DNA of 64,000 nt, taken from contig JADLGL010000092.1 in the NCBI GenBank assembly GCA_020849325.1, positions 1 through 64,000 of the forward strand, in the 5' to 3' direction. The notes under the pieces are model-generated. The model was not told the DNA's origin and searched no databases. It was given only the letters and a program-made list of their open reading frames with translations. Shown here piece by piece: positions 17,051 to 25,705 of the stretch. How positions within the stretch are numbered: the stretch's first letter is position 1; every line of letters starts with the position of its first letter. The DNA comes from Bauldia sp. Lineage in GTDB: Bacteria; Pseudomonadota; Alphaproteobacteria; Rhizobiales; Kaistiaceae. The translations under genes were made by a program, and so were the position numbers.

Positions 17051-18943
17051 ATGACCGCAGTGAATCGCCCGGCGATTGCACTTCGCCTCGCCTTCGCCGG
17101 CAAGCGCAGCCTGCCGCCCGGCACCGATCTCGCGCACCTCCTGTCGCCGCTGTTCGCCGCCGTCGAGGCGGCAGTAACGGGCGTGGTCGCCCGCGATCGC
17201 GGCTGGTACTCCGAGGCGAAACCGCGGCTGACGCTCGTCTCCGGCCTCGCGGATGGCGCCGACCAGATCGCCTCGACGACATTCCTGGACGGCGCCGACG
17301 CTACCGCCGAGCGGGTGATCGCCGCGATCCTGCCGTTCGCACCGGATGCCTATTGCTTCGCCTCGCCGATGGCGGACGCCGAGCGGTTCCGCGCGCTCCT
17401 CGGGCGAGCCGCCTATGTCGTCGAGCTCGACGGCGAGGCGCGGCGCGACCTGCCGCCGGACGCCGAAGAGGGCCGCCGCGAGCGGACGGCCGCCTACCGC
17501 GCGCAGGCCGAGGTGATGCAGCGCCATGCGGACATCCTCATCGTCGTCGACGACGGCAGCGCCGGGGCTGCGGGCGGCACGGCCGAGACGACGCGTCGCG
17601 CCCTCGGCATCGGCCTTCCGGTCATCCGCATCATCGTCCCGGCCGGCGAGGTGCGCGTCGTCCGCACCCTCGACGACCTCGATCACGGCGACAACGCCGC
17701 CCCACCGCCGGCCGAGGCGGCCGTTGCCGCGCTCGTCGCCGACCTCCTCGCGGTGCCGCAGCCGCCGGTCCGCCGCGGCCATGCGCACGCCGGCGGCCAC
17801 CACCAGCTCGTGGCCGAATTCTTCGGCGGCGAGGAACGGCGGATGCTGCCGCGCCAGCGCGTCTGGCGCTGGTTCGAGCACCGGTTCCGGCCGAAGGAAA
17901 CGATCGAGGACGACGTCGCCGCGCCGCCGATCGAGCCGTACCGGCTGCGCGCCAATGCGCTCAACGCCCAGTATGCCGGGCTCTACCGTGGCACCTTCCT
18001 CCTCGGCTATGCGCTCGCCGTCGCCGCCGTCTGCCTCGCGGTCCTTTCGATCATCGTCCTGATCCGGAACTCGTCGGCGCACAGCCCGGACTACCAGGCG
18101 TGGTGGGTGCTCCTCTGGCTGGGCCTGGCGAAGCTCTCCGCGGTGATCTGGATCCAGCGCGCGGCGCGGACCGCGAACCGCGAGCGCTGGGCGGAGAAGG
18201 CGGTCGACTACCGCTATCTCGCCGAAGGGCTCCGGACGATGGTGTATCTCCCCGCCGCTGCGAGCTTCCGGCCGCCGCCGCCGCTGTCGGCGCCGTTCGC
18301 GACGCGCGTCGTCGAGCAGAGCACGGTCGACCGGCTGTTCCACGCGATCGTGAGGCAGGTGAACCCCGCCGACGCGACGCCGCCGCCGAAGGGCCAGCCG
18401 ATCCGGCCGCTCGCCGCCGGGGCGCTCGCCGTGATCCGCACCGGCTGGATCGGGCGGCAGCTCGCCTACCACCGCCGGACGGCGGCGACGATGGCGGCGA
18501 TGAGCCGGCGGCTCGAGAAGCTTGCCAATTTCCTCAGCGTGGCAGTGATCGCGGTCGTCTGCGCCGACCTCCTGATCCTCGTCCTCGGCGGGCTGCACGT
18601 CCTGCCCGACGACCTCGCCGATCCGCTCTACAAGGCCGCGCCGTGGCTTCTGTTCACGGCGGCGATCCTGCCGGCGGCCGTGGCGGCGCTCAACGGCGTC
18701 CGGTTCCAGTCCGAGTGCTCGCGCCTCGCCGACCGTTCGGAGCGGATGATCTCCATCCTCGAAGGTTTCGACCGGCGCGCGGCGACGCTGGCGGAGCGGG
18801 TCGCCACCGCCGACCGGCGCCCTCCCCCGCCGCGGCTCCACATCGTCGATGCGCTGCGCCTCGGCGAGGACGTCGCGCGCGTCACGCTCGACGAGGTGGC
18901 GGAGTGGTCGGCGCTCTACGCCAAGGAGCTGGTGGAGCCGTAG
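17051..18943 (+). CDS. SLOG-like domain protein with two membrane hairpins (SLATT-like), predicted conflict effector
   Basis: A 630-residue protein. The N-terminal 200 residues look like a Rossmann-type SLOG domain: LRLAFAGKRSL, then SGLADGADQIA (64-74), a HADILIVVDDG strand (159-169), AGGTAETTRRAL (174-185) and PVIRIIV. SLOG relatives bind nucleotide ligands. Four membrane segments follow as two hairpins, about 315-338/351-368 and 492-514/531-550. Each hairpin is followed by a charged helix with the DYRYLAEGLR or ECSRLADRSERM pattern of SLATT/DUF4231-type effectors. In such systems a ligand made on infection is thought to trigger membrane disruption. It is convergent with a DUF4062-nSTAND1 gene. 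Domain calls are by eye; the defence role is inference. Confidence 0.7.
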   Translation: MTAVNRPAIALRLAFAGKRSLPPGTDLAHLLSPLFAAVEAAVTGVVARDRGWYSEAKPRLTLVSGLADGADQIASTTFLDGADATAERVIAAILPFAPDAYCFASPMADAERFRALLGRAAYVVELDGEARRDLPPDAEEGRRERTAAYRAQAEVMQRHADILIVVDDGSAGAAGGTAETTRRALGIGLPVIRIIVPAGEVRVVRTLDDLDHGDNAAPPPAEAAVAALVADLLAVPQPPVRRGHAHAGGHHQLVAEFFGGEERRMLPRQRVWRWFEHRFRPKETIEDDVAAPPIEPYRLRANALNAQYAGLYRGTFLLGYALAVAAVCLAVLSIIVLIRNSSAHSPDYQAWWVLLWLGLAKLSAVIWIQRAARTANRERWAEKAVDYRYLAEGLRTMVYLPAAASFRPPPPLSAPFATRVVEQSTVDRLFHAIVRQVNPADATPPPKGQPIRPLAAGALAVIRTGWIGRQLAYHRRTAATMAAMSRRLEKLANFLSVAVIAVVCADLLILVLGGLHVLPDDLADPLYKAAPWLLFTAAILPAAVAALNGVRFQSECSRLADRSERMISILEGFDRRAATLAERVATADRRPPPPRLHIVDALRLGEDVARVTLDEVAEWSALYAKELVEP

Positions 18944-19081
18944 TGGCTCGACACATTCGGACGCTTCGGGGTTGGCATCCTCGAGCCCTCGGCACAGGTG
19001 CCTGTTCCCCTCGCCCCGTTCGGGGTGAGGCGGAATGGGAGGTCGCTCCGGCAATGATCCGAAATACGTCGATCCACTAGC

Positions 19082-22000
19082 CTAAGGTGCCGCGGGCGCG
19101 GCGGGGGCGAGATCGGCGAACTGCTCGCGCCACGAGGCGGCGGTCGCGGCGTCGATCCAGCCTTCCGCGGCGAGGCGGTCGACCTCGGCGGCGCCTTCGG
19201 CGATCGCCGCGGCCTGACGCTCGCCCGATGCCCACAGTCCGAGCTTGTAAAGGGCGATCACGAGGTTCGACCGCTTGTTGAAGTCGTCGGGCACCTCGGC
19301 GGCAAGCGCGGCCGCGATGGCGTAGGCTTCCTCGAACTCGGCGATCGCACCCGGTACGTCCCCCGCGAGCCCGCGGGCCCCTGCGGCGCGGTCGAGGCTG
19401 GCCGCAAGGTCCTCCCGCCAGGTGCGGTTCCCGCGGTCGCGCTCGAGGAGGCCACGCGTCACCGACACGGCTTCGTCGAAGAGAACCAGCGCCGCCGCGA
19501 ACGCGCCGGTCGTGAACCGTGCGTCGCCGGCGCGGTTGAGCGCGAGGGCGAGGCTGCGGCGATAGTCGGCGTTGGCGTCGTCGAACGCGATGAGCTGGCG
19601 GGAGATCGCAACGCCCTCGTCGAAGGCGGCCATGGCGCCGTCGACATCGTCCGAAGCCAGCCGGGCGGCGCCGACCTTGTTGAGCGTGGTCGCCGTGTCG
19701 AGGAGCCACGCCGCGTTCGACGGCTGGGTCGCGGAAAGGGTCTTGATCCGGACCAGCGCCTCCTCGAACAGCGGGGTCGCCGAGGCGACGTCTCCCAGCG
19801 CGGAATGCACGTCGCCGACCTTGTTGAGGGCGACGACGAGGTTGCGGGCGTAGTCCGTTTCGTCGGGATTGCCTTCGGCAAGCGTCCGCGACACCGCGAG
19901 GGACTCCTCGAACGCCGCGAGCGCAGCGGCGCCGTCGCCGGTCGCGAGGTGCACGCTGCCGAGCCGGTCGAGCGCCGCCACGAGATCGGCGCGGAAGAGT
20001 TCTGCTTCCGGTCGATCCGAGACGTAGGGGCGAATGATCGCGAGCGCCTCATCGAGCGGCGGAAGCGCCGCCGCGTAGTTGCCGGCCCTGATCTCGGCGC
20101 CGGCGTAGTTGCTGAGGGCGACCCCGAGAACGCGCTCCGCGATGATGTCGCCGTCGGTCGCGGCAAGGAGACGGCGGGCACCGGCAACGGCATCGGCCGC
20201 GGCGTCGATGCCGGCGTCCATGTCACCGAGCGCCTGGAGCGTCTCGGCAAGCTGGATGAGCGTGCTGACGCGGGCGACGCCGATGTCGAGGTCGGCCGGA
20301 GCCGCAGTCGCGAGCTGGTCGATCGTGGTGCGCGTCTGGTCGATGATCGGCCTGAGATCGTCGAGGCGGACGCCGGCGACGCGGGCCATGCCGCGCATCA
20401 CGTCGAAGGCAAGGTTGTTCACCGCGGTTTTCGCGGCCGTGAAGTTGAGCTCGGCGCGATCGCGCTCGGCGGTCGCCTCGCGCCGGCGGCTCTCCGCGGC
20501 AAAGGTCTGCCACACCGCGACCACGGCGATCACGGCGAAGAGCACCGTCGCGACGATCAGGAGGCGGATGCGGGCGCGGGCGCGGCGGCTCGAAGCGCCG
20601 ACATAGGCGAGCGCGCCCGGCGGCAGCTCCGCGCCGAATTTTCCGGCGACGCTCTCCGCCTCGGCGAGCGGCAGGCCCGGCGGGATGAGGAGTTCGGTGC
20701 GGCGGCCGCTCTCCTCCCAGCGCCGGCGCTGGTCCTCGATGTCCTCGCGGACGCGGAAGAAACCGGCATTCTCGGCGACGATCGTGCGGGCGCGCCCCCA
20801 GCTCTCGAGGACGCGCTGGTGCGCGAGGCGGACATGCGTCGCGCCGCCCTCGGTCGACGACAGGAGGACGCGCGCTTCCACGAGCGCATCGACGAGGCGC
20901 GCCGACGGCTCGTCGAACGCCGCCTCGGACAGCGGCACCGCCCGGATCGCGAGCGGGGCATTGCCGCCGTCGTGGTCGGGCTCGGCGAGTTGGCGGAGAA
21001 GGCGCGGCAGGCGCGCCTGCTCGTCGGCGCCGAGCGCGGTGACCGCGACTTCCGCCTGCCGGTCGATCGCGCCGCCCATGCCGCCGATCGCAGTGTACGC
21101 GGCAAAGGTGAGGCGGGCGCGGCCGCCCTTCGTCTCGCGGCGCTCGAACAGCTGATCGAGCGTGAACTGGAGGAGCGGCAGCATGTCGGGCCGGTCGGCA
21201 TCGGCGAGGAGCACCTCGTCGAGGGTCCGCCCGATCGATGGGTCGGCGTCGAAGTCGAGGTCGGCCGCCGCGGCCGGGCCGCGGACGATCTCCGCGAGCT
21301 CCGCCGGTCCCGGCGGCTGCAGGTCATAAGTGGCGCCGGCCGTCTTCAGGTCGAAGAGTTTCGGCTCCTTGAGGAAGCGCTCGTAGAGGTCGGCGCGGAG
21401 CGTCGCGACGATCCAGACCCGGCCGGTGGCGGCGAGGGCCGCCAGGAGCGCGGCGAAGCGCTGGCGCTCCTCGGGCGACACGCCGCCGGTGAAGAGGTTG
21501 TCGATCTGGTCGACGACGAGAACGAGGTCGGCGCGGAGCGGGCGGGCATGGCCGCCGGCGCGCTGCTCGGCCGCCGCCACCTTGTCGAGCGCCGCGAGGA
21601 TCGGTTTCGGCGCCGTCTCGTCGCCGTGGCCGAGGAGCACCGCCAGCGCCTCGGGCGTCGGGTAGTCGCCCGCCGCAAGTTCCGGCAGCGCCGCGGGACG
21701 GCCCGCATCCTCGTCCGTGGCGGCGCCGGCGCCCTCGAAGAGCCGGGCGGCGAGGCCGGCCGCGGGATCGCCGCGGATTTCGCCCGGCCGATAGAGGGCG
21801 ACCCGCCAGAGATCGACGCCCGGCACGACACCCGGCGTCGTCAGCCGCGGCACGATGCCGGCGCGCGCGAGCGAGGATTTTCCGGAGCCGCTGGCGCCGA
21901 CGAGAAGAAGGAACGCCGCGCCCCGGCTCGATGATTCCTTGAGGAGATCGACGGCGCGCGCAATGTCCCTTCCGCGGCCGAAGAAAACCGCGGCGTGGCG

Positions 22001-22696
22001 GGCGCCGAACGAGGACAGGCCACGGAATGGCGAGCCCTTCGTCTCGATCGGCCAGACCACCGAACGACCCTCGAGGACCTTCTCCTCGATCCATTTCCGC
22101 AGCAGCGTTTCGACCTGCTGCTCGAACTCGTCGGTCGAGCGGAACTCGTGGTAGCTCGCCTTGAAGTGCCCCTCCGGCGTCCTGAACCAGCGGGCGAAGA
22201 AACCCTTCAGCCGGTTCCACTGCTCGGTGATGAGCGCGTTCGTCTCGGCGTCGTCGAGCTTGACGACGGGCGGCTCGGGATAACGGAAGACGTAGATGTC
22301 GGGGAGGCCTTTCTGGCCCGCCGCCTCCATCGCCGTGAGAATCTCGTAAGCAGTGCCGCTCGGGTAGGGCTCGCCATCGGCCATCCGCGGAAACTCCGCC
22401 GGGAGTTCGGTGCCGAGGCGGTGGCGGAGGACGGCGATGACGATGTCGCAATCCGCCGCCTCCGGGATTTGCGCCTGAAACGTCTCGTGCGCCCTGTAGA
22501 ACTCGCGCTCCCAGCGAACGGTCTCGAGGCGCGCGAGATCGGCAAAGGCGCCGTTGAGGCGCTCGACGACGCGGTCGACGCGCATCCGCTCGAACTGCGC
22601 ATCGGCCGGCGACGAGATGAAGATGCGGACGCGGCGCGGACCGGCGGAAGCGCCGGTCGCGGCAGGAGCGGACGTGGGTGTATGCGCGATGGACAC
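19082..22696 (-). CDS. DUF4062 - nSTAND1 NTPase - TM - TPR protein
   Basis: A 1204-residue multidomain protein. Residues about 22-115 are DUF4062 (VRIFISSPADAQFERMR, then CDIVIAVLRHRLG). Then an nSTAND1-type NTPase: SPFRGLSSFGARHAAVFFGR, Walker A GASGSGKSS (about 267-275), Walker B VLVVDQID (392-399). One membrane helix lies near 710-733 (LLIVATVLFAVIAVVAVW). The last 450 residues are TPR-like repeats of about 50 residues with recurring LNKVG/LDRLG and A-x-FEE patterns. STAND proteins sense a ligand through repeats and oligomerise on NTP binding; several work in bacterial immunity. The GTG start at 22696 has GGAG upstream; a TTG nine codons earlier is possible. Confidence 0.8.
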   Translation of the reverse strand: MSIAHTPTSAPAATGASAGPRRVRIFISSPADAQFERMRVDRVVERLNGAFADLARLETVRWEREFYRAHETFQAQIPEAADCDIVIAVLRHRLGTELPAEFPRMADGEPYPSGTAYEILTAMEAAGQKGLPDIYVFRYPEPPVVKLDDAETNALITEQWNRLKGFFARWFRTPEGHFKASYHEFRSTDEFEQQVETLLRKWIEEKVLEGRSVVWPIETKGSPFRGLSSFGARHAAVFFGRGRDIARAVDLLKESSSRGAAFLLLVGASGSGKSSLARAGIVPRLTTPGVVPGVDLWRVALYRPGEIRGDPAAGLAARLFEGAGAATDEDAGRPAALPELAAGDYPTPEALAVLLGHGDETAPKPILAALDKVAAAEQRAGGHARPLRADLVLVVDQIDNLFTGGVSPEERQRFAALLAALAATGRVWIVATLRADLYERFLKEPKLFDLKTAGATYDLQPPGPAELAEIVRGPAAAADLDFDADPSIGRTLDEVLLADADRPDMLPLLQFTLDQLFERRETKGGRARLTFAAYTAIGGMGGAIDRQAEVAVTALGADEQARLPRLLRQLAEPDHDGGNAPLAIRAVPLSEAAFDEPSARLVDALVEARVLLSSTEGGATHVRLAHQRVLESWGRARTIVAENAGFFRVREDIEDQRRRWEESGRRTELLIPPGLPLAEAESVAGKFGAELPPGALAYVGASSRRARARIRLLIVATVLFAVIAVVAVWQTFAAESRRREATAERDRAELNFTAAKTAVNNLAFDVMRGMARVAGVRLDDLRPIIDQTRTTIDQLATAAPADLDIGVARVSTLIQLAETLQALGDMDAGIDAAADAVAGARRLLAATDGDIIAERVLGVALSNYAGAEIRAGNYAAALPPLDEALAIIRPYVSDRPEAELFRADLVAALDRLGSVHLATGDGAAALAAFEESLAVSRTLAEGNPDETDYARNLVVALNKVGDVHSALGDVASATPLFEEALVRIKTLSATQPSNAAWLLDTATTLNKVGAARLASDDVDGAMAAFDEGVAISRQLIAFDDANADYRRSLALALNRAGDARFTTGAFAAALVLFDEAVSVTRGLLERDRGNRTWREDLAASLDRAAGARGLAGDVPGAIAEFEEAYAIAAALAAEVPDDFNKRSNLVIALYKLGLWASGERQAAAIAEGAAEVDRLAAEGWIDAATAASWREQFADLAPAAPAAP

Positions 22697-22888
22697 GGCG
22701 GCGCTCCGACCGGCCCGCAGCAAACCGCGAAACCCGCCGCCGTCAAGCCCTCACGCCGATGTCGGCCGCGCGGCGCCCGCGTTCCGCTGGAGAATCGACG
22801 GCGGCCGCCGGCCAGCAAGACGCGTGTGCCCACGGCACGTTTTCCCTCGCCCCGTTCCGGGAGAGGGCTCCAGCCCTTGCCGAGCGCA

Positions 22889-22918
22889 GCGATCCGACTT
22901 GAACGGATCGCGCTCTAG
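22889..22918. repeat. Fragment of the Hyphomicrobiales intergenic repeat
   Basis: GATCCGACTTGAACGGATC followed by GCGCTCTAG matches the right end of the full copy at 23361-23464, in the same orientation. Its terminal CTAG contains the stop codon of the gene ending at 22915. Confidence 0.6.
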
Positions 22919-23334
22919 CCGCCGCGGGGCGGGACGTAGTCGATCAGCGCTTCGAAGATGTCGGTGAAGGGAACCGCCTTCTTCGAACCGTCGGGCCGAA
23001 GAAGATCGAGGCCGCAATTGATGGCGTCGCGGAAGATTTCGGGGCCGGTATCGGGCGGCGCTTCGGTCGCGACGATGGCACGGCCGATCCAGTCGGCGGC
23101 GAGGGCCGGCTCGGTTGCGACGACCGGCCACGGCTCGGGCTGGATGGCGCTGTTGGTGGCGCTGATCGTGCCGGCGCTCGTGATCCGCGCCTTGTCCCAG
23201 CGGCCGGCGAAGCCACCGACGCACCACGCTTCGAGCGCGAAGCCGTCGATCACCGTAACCTGCGCCGACGCCGGCGTGAGGAAAGACAGGGCGATGGCGG
23301 TCGCGCCGGCGATCGCCGCAATCCAGTTCTTCAT
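22915..23334 (-). CDS. Secreted hypothetical protein, 139 aa
   Basis: I do not recognise this family. MKNWIAAIAGATAIALSFLTPASAQ is a clear signal peptide of about 25 residues. The mature part is about 114 residues with two cysteines (EAWCVGGF and INCGLDLL) that could form one disulfide, so a periplasmic or extracellular location is likely. It lies between the outer-membrane protein gene and the DUF4062 gene on the same strand, with a repeat element on either side. Its TAG stop is supplied by the terminal CTAG of the repeat fragment. Confidence 0.65.
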   Translation of the reverse strand: MKNWIAAIAGATAIALSFLTPASAQVTVIDGFALEAWCVGGFAGRWDKARITSAGTISATNSAIQPEPWPVVATEPALAADWIGRAIVATEAPPDTGPEIFRDAINCGLDLLRPDGSKKAVPFTDIFEALIDYVPPRGG

Positions 23335-23360
23335 TCCGGTATTCCCTTTGCGGGCGCCTC

Positions 23361-23464
23361 GAGCATGATCCGAAGAAAGTGGCTGTCGGTTCTTCGAAAA
23401 AGATCATGCTCCAGCAGGAAAATGATCGACGAGCGTGATCCGACTTGATCGGATCACGCCCTAG
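23361..23464. repeat. Hyphomicrobiales intergenic repeat, full copy
   Basis: GAGCATGATC (23361-23370) and GATCATGCTC (23402-23411) bracket CGAAGAAAGTGG...TTCTTCG. After a short spacer comes a second dyad, GATCCGACTTGATCGGATC, ending CTAG. This two-dyad layout is widespread between genes in Hyphomicrobiales. The final CTAG overlaps the stop codon of the outer-membrane protein gene. A second copy lies at 32793 onward. Confidence 0.8.
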
Positions 23465-24843
23465 AAGGTGAGGCGCACCGCGCCGCCGATCTGGGTGTGG
23501 TTGCCGATGCCCCGGCCGGCGGTGCCGGTGACGAAGGCGTCGATCGTCGTCGTCGGGTTGAGCTTCCAGCCGAGGCGGGCGCCGTACTCGACGAAGGTGC
23601 CGTTCGGCGCCACGCCCTCGACGTCGCCGACCCAGAGGACATTCGTTTCGAGCGTCGTGCCGCCGAAGCCGTGGCCGATGCCCGCCATCAAGGTGGCGTC
23701 GAGGCGGTCGGTCAGTTCGGTGGTCCACTCGGCCGCGACTTTAATGCTCGTCGAGCGGCTGACGCCGCCCATCACCGCCATCGGGAACGGGTTCTCCGGC
23801 GTCAACGCCTCGGCGTAACCCCCGACATGGACCGAGGTGTGGGCGAGCGTCACGGCCAGCGCGACGTCGTTCCGCGCGTTCAGCGAATAGATGCCGCCGA
23901 GGCGACCGTAGAGGCCGGCGACGAAGCCCTCCGCGTACCCCGTCGCAATCACCTCCTCGCCGAGATTCTCGTACGTGCGGGTGAAGGTGAAGCCGAGGCC
24001 CGGCGCCGCCCAGGCGCCGAACTCGCCGAAGACGCGGAAGGGCGCCTCGGTGGGCGAGACGTAGCGAAGCGAGCCGCCGACGAGCGCGCCGCGGAAGGAG
24101 GCGCCGGCGTAGGACTGGCTGACGAAAGCGAGACCGCCGGCGACGCTGAAGCCCTGGCCGATCTCGGCACGGCCGTTGACGCCGACGAGCGACGAGCCGA
24201 ACGCCACGATCGGCGTGACGCCGGTGCCGGAATCGAGCGGCTGCAGCGCGCCGAGGAGAAGGTTCGCGGTGCCGCCGAGGTGCGTGATGATGGCGTTCCG
24301 CTGGGCCGCAAGCCGGTTGGCGGACCCCTTCACCGAATCCCACGTGGTGTAGGCGACGAGCGCGTAGTCGGCGCTATCGAGGCCTGCATCGACGGCGGCG
24401 CCGTCACTGCCGGCAAAGAGGTCGAGGAGGATCGTGATGTCGAGCGCCTGCCCCGGCAGCGTGCCGACCAGGTGGCTGAGGTCGAGATCGTCCGATGATG
24501 GGCCGTCGACGACCTGCTGGCCCTCCTGTCCGCCCGGCCCGGTGCTGGTCAGCGCCACCCACTGGCTGGACTCGGGTATCGAGGTGAAGCCGCGATAGTC
24601 GGCTGAATAGACCGCAAAACCGTCGGTCGCGGCGAAGGGCGTGATCGAGCAGGAGATCTCGACGCTTGCCGGTTCGACACCACCGGCGGCGCCGACGAAC
24701 GGCGCGCCGAACAGGTAGCTCACCGTGTTTCCGGGGCCGGGAAGAACATCGAACGTCCCGTCGGGGCAGCCATCGGTCGCGGCCAGCGCGGGGGCCGTAA
24801 ATGCGGAAAACGCGGCGAGTGCCGCGGCAAGCTTCAGTCTCAT
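23461..24843 (-). CDS. Outer-membrane beta-barrel protein with N-terminal DUF4360-like domain
   Basis: A 460-residue protein. A signal peptide ends near PALA (residue 20). Residues about 26-105 align by eye with the two DUF4360 proteins next door: GCPDGTFD, LFGAPFVGAAGG, SCSI and SADYRGF at matching spacing. A linker containing RLAAQRNAIITHLGG (about 178-192) leads into a C-terminal half made of alternating strands (for example GLAFVSQSYAGASFRG) that ends VRLTF. A terminal aromatic residue and this pattern fit an autotransporter-type barrel inserted in the outer membrane. It would anchor the N-terminal module at the surface or in the periplasm. The fusion is not one I recognise as described. 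Confidence 0.7.
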   Translation of the reverse strand: MRLKLAAALAAFSAFTAPALAATDGCPDGTFDVLPGPGNTVSYLFGAPFVGAAGGVEPASVEISCSITPFAATDGFAVYSADYRGFTSIPESSQWVALTSTGPGGQEGQQVVDGPSSDDLDLSHLVGTLPGQALDITILLDLFAGSDGAAVDAGLDSADYALVAYTTWDSVKGSANRLAAQRNAIITHLGGTANLLLGALQPLDSGTGVTPIVAFGSSLVGVNGRAEIGQGFSVAGGLAFVSQSYAGASFRGALVGGSLRYVSPTEAPFRVFGEFGAWAAPGLGFTFTRTYENLGEEVIATGYAEGFVAGLYGRLGGIYSLNARNDVALAVTLAHTSVHVGGYAEALTPENPFPMAVMGGVSRSTSIKVAAEWTTELTDRLDATLMAGIGHGFGGTTLETNVLWVGDVEGVAPNGTFVEYGARLGWKLNPTTTIDAFVTGTAGRGIGNHTQIGGAVRLTF

Positions 24844-24867
24844 GTCGTCGTCCCCGCCGGAAGGAAC

Positions 24868-24890
24868 GGGCGGCCCCGAAAGGGCCGCCC
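24868..24890 (-). terminator. Hairpin between DUF4360 and barrel genes
   Basis: GGGCGGCCC (24868-24876) and GGGCCGCCC (24882-24890) form a perfect 9-bp stem with a five-base loop, located between two same-strand genes. There is no T-run, so partial termination or mRNA processing is more likely than full termination. Confidence 0.4.
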
Positions 24891-24910
24891 GGAGGCTCGA
24901 TTCCGCTACC

Positions 24911-25516
24911 TTAGCACCGGCGGAACTGAAGATTGTAAATGACCGCCGCCTGGACGTCCTGGGTATCGACGGTGGCCATCGCCTGCTGGCCGCCCACCGT
25001 GTTCACCCGGATGTTGGTGTTGGTGCGGAGCGTGACCGGCTGACCGCAGGCCGACCACACGACGGCAGTCGCGACGAGGTCGTTGTGGATCAGGTAGTCC
25101 GTCGCGATCGGACCACGGAAGTCCTGACGGAAGACCGGGCCACGGCCGCCGGCGAAGAAGTACTCGACGTTGAACTGCGACGAGGCGCCGGGCGGGAGCT
25201 GGTTGAAGCCGCGGTAGTCGACGCCGATGATCGACACCGAGATGCCGTTCGGCACGTTCACCGGGATGGCGACGTTGCAGCTCTTGCGGTCGAAGGTGAG
25301 GCCGGTCGTGCCGCCCGCTTCCGCGACGTAGGAGCTGAAGAGGATCGACAGGGTCGACTTGTCGGGGCTCAGGATGGCGTCGACCGAGCCGGCCGGGCAG
25401 CCGGTGCCGGCGACGGCCGGCAGGCCGAGCGTGATCTGCGGCACCTGGGCGCTGGCAGTCGACGCGCCGCCGACGGTGGCAGCCACGAGGGCGAAGGCTG
25501 CGAGGAACTTGTTCAT
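24911..25516 (-). CDS. Secreted DUF4360 family protein (copy 2)
   Basis: A 201-residue secreted protein with a signal peptide ending near ASAQ (24). The DUF4360 pattern is clear: GTGCPAGSVD, the LSILFSSYVAEAGG strand, RKSCNVAIPVNVPNG, GVDYRGF, SACGQPVTLRT, and a terminal cysteine in LQFRRC. Four cysteines (about 40, 80, 157, 201) suggest two disulfides. DUF4360 is known from fungi and actinobacteria with no settled function. The ATG has AAGGA upstream. It is a close paralogue of the next gene upstream on the same strand, so the pair arose by duplication. Confidence 0.82.
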   Translation of the reverse strand: MNKFLAAFALVAATVGGASTASAQVPQITLGLPAVAGTGCPAGSVDAILSPDKSTLSILFSSYVAEAGGTTGLTFDRKSCNVAIPVNVPNGISVSIIGVDYRGFNQLPPGASSQFNVEYFFAGGRGPVFRQDFRGPIATDYLIHNDLVATAVVWSACGQPVTLRTNTNIRVNTVGGQQAMATVDTQDVQAAVIYNLQFRRC

Positions 25517-25577
25517 CTGGGGGTCCTTCCTGTGTGAGGCATTGGGGAGTTGGCCTGGTGCCCCTTCTAGCGGCGGG

Positions 25578-25596
25578 AAACTGAACCTCGCATGAG
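25578..25596 (-). promoter_or_regulatory. Conserved upstream element of DUF4360 copy 2
   Basis: AAACTGAACC-TCGC-ATGAG on the plus strand, 62-80 bases before the start at 25516. It matches the element at 26354-26372 upstream of the paralogue in every position except one purine and the four-base centre. It may be a shared promoter or operator. Confidence 0.4.
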
Positions 25597-25705
25597 GTCC
25601 AAATTCAGGCGGTATTCAGTTTTCCCGATCCGAAGCCGCTAACGCCGAAGGGGGCGATTTGGCTCCCGGCCGGCGATGGCCGGAAGCCGTTTTCGTCTCC
25701 TGCGG

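Noticed and set aside
19805..21934. A 709-codon open frame on the plus strand opposite the DUF4062-nSTAND1 gene
   Set aside because: Its translation is rich in Arg, Glu and Gly without domain patterns, while the minus strand shows clear NTPase motifs. It is a shadow caused by high GC content.
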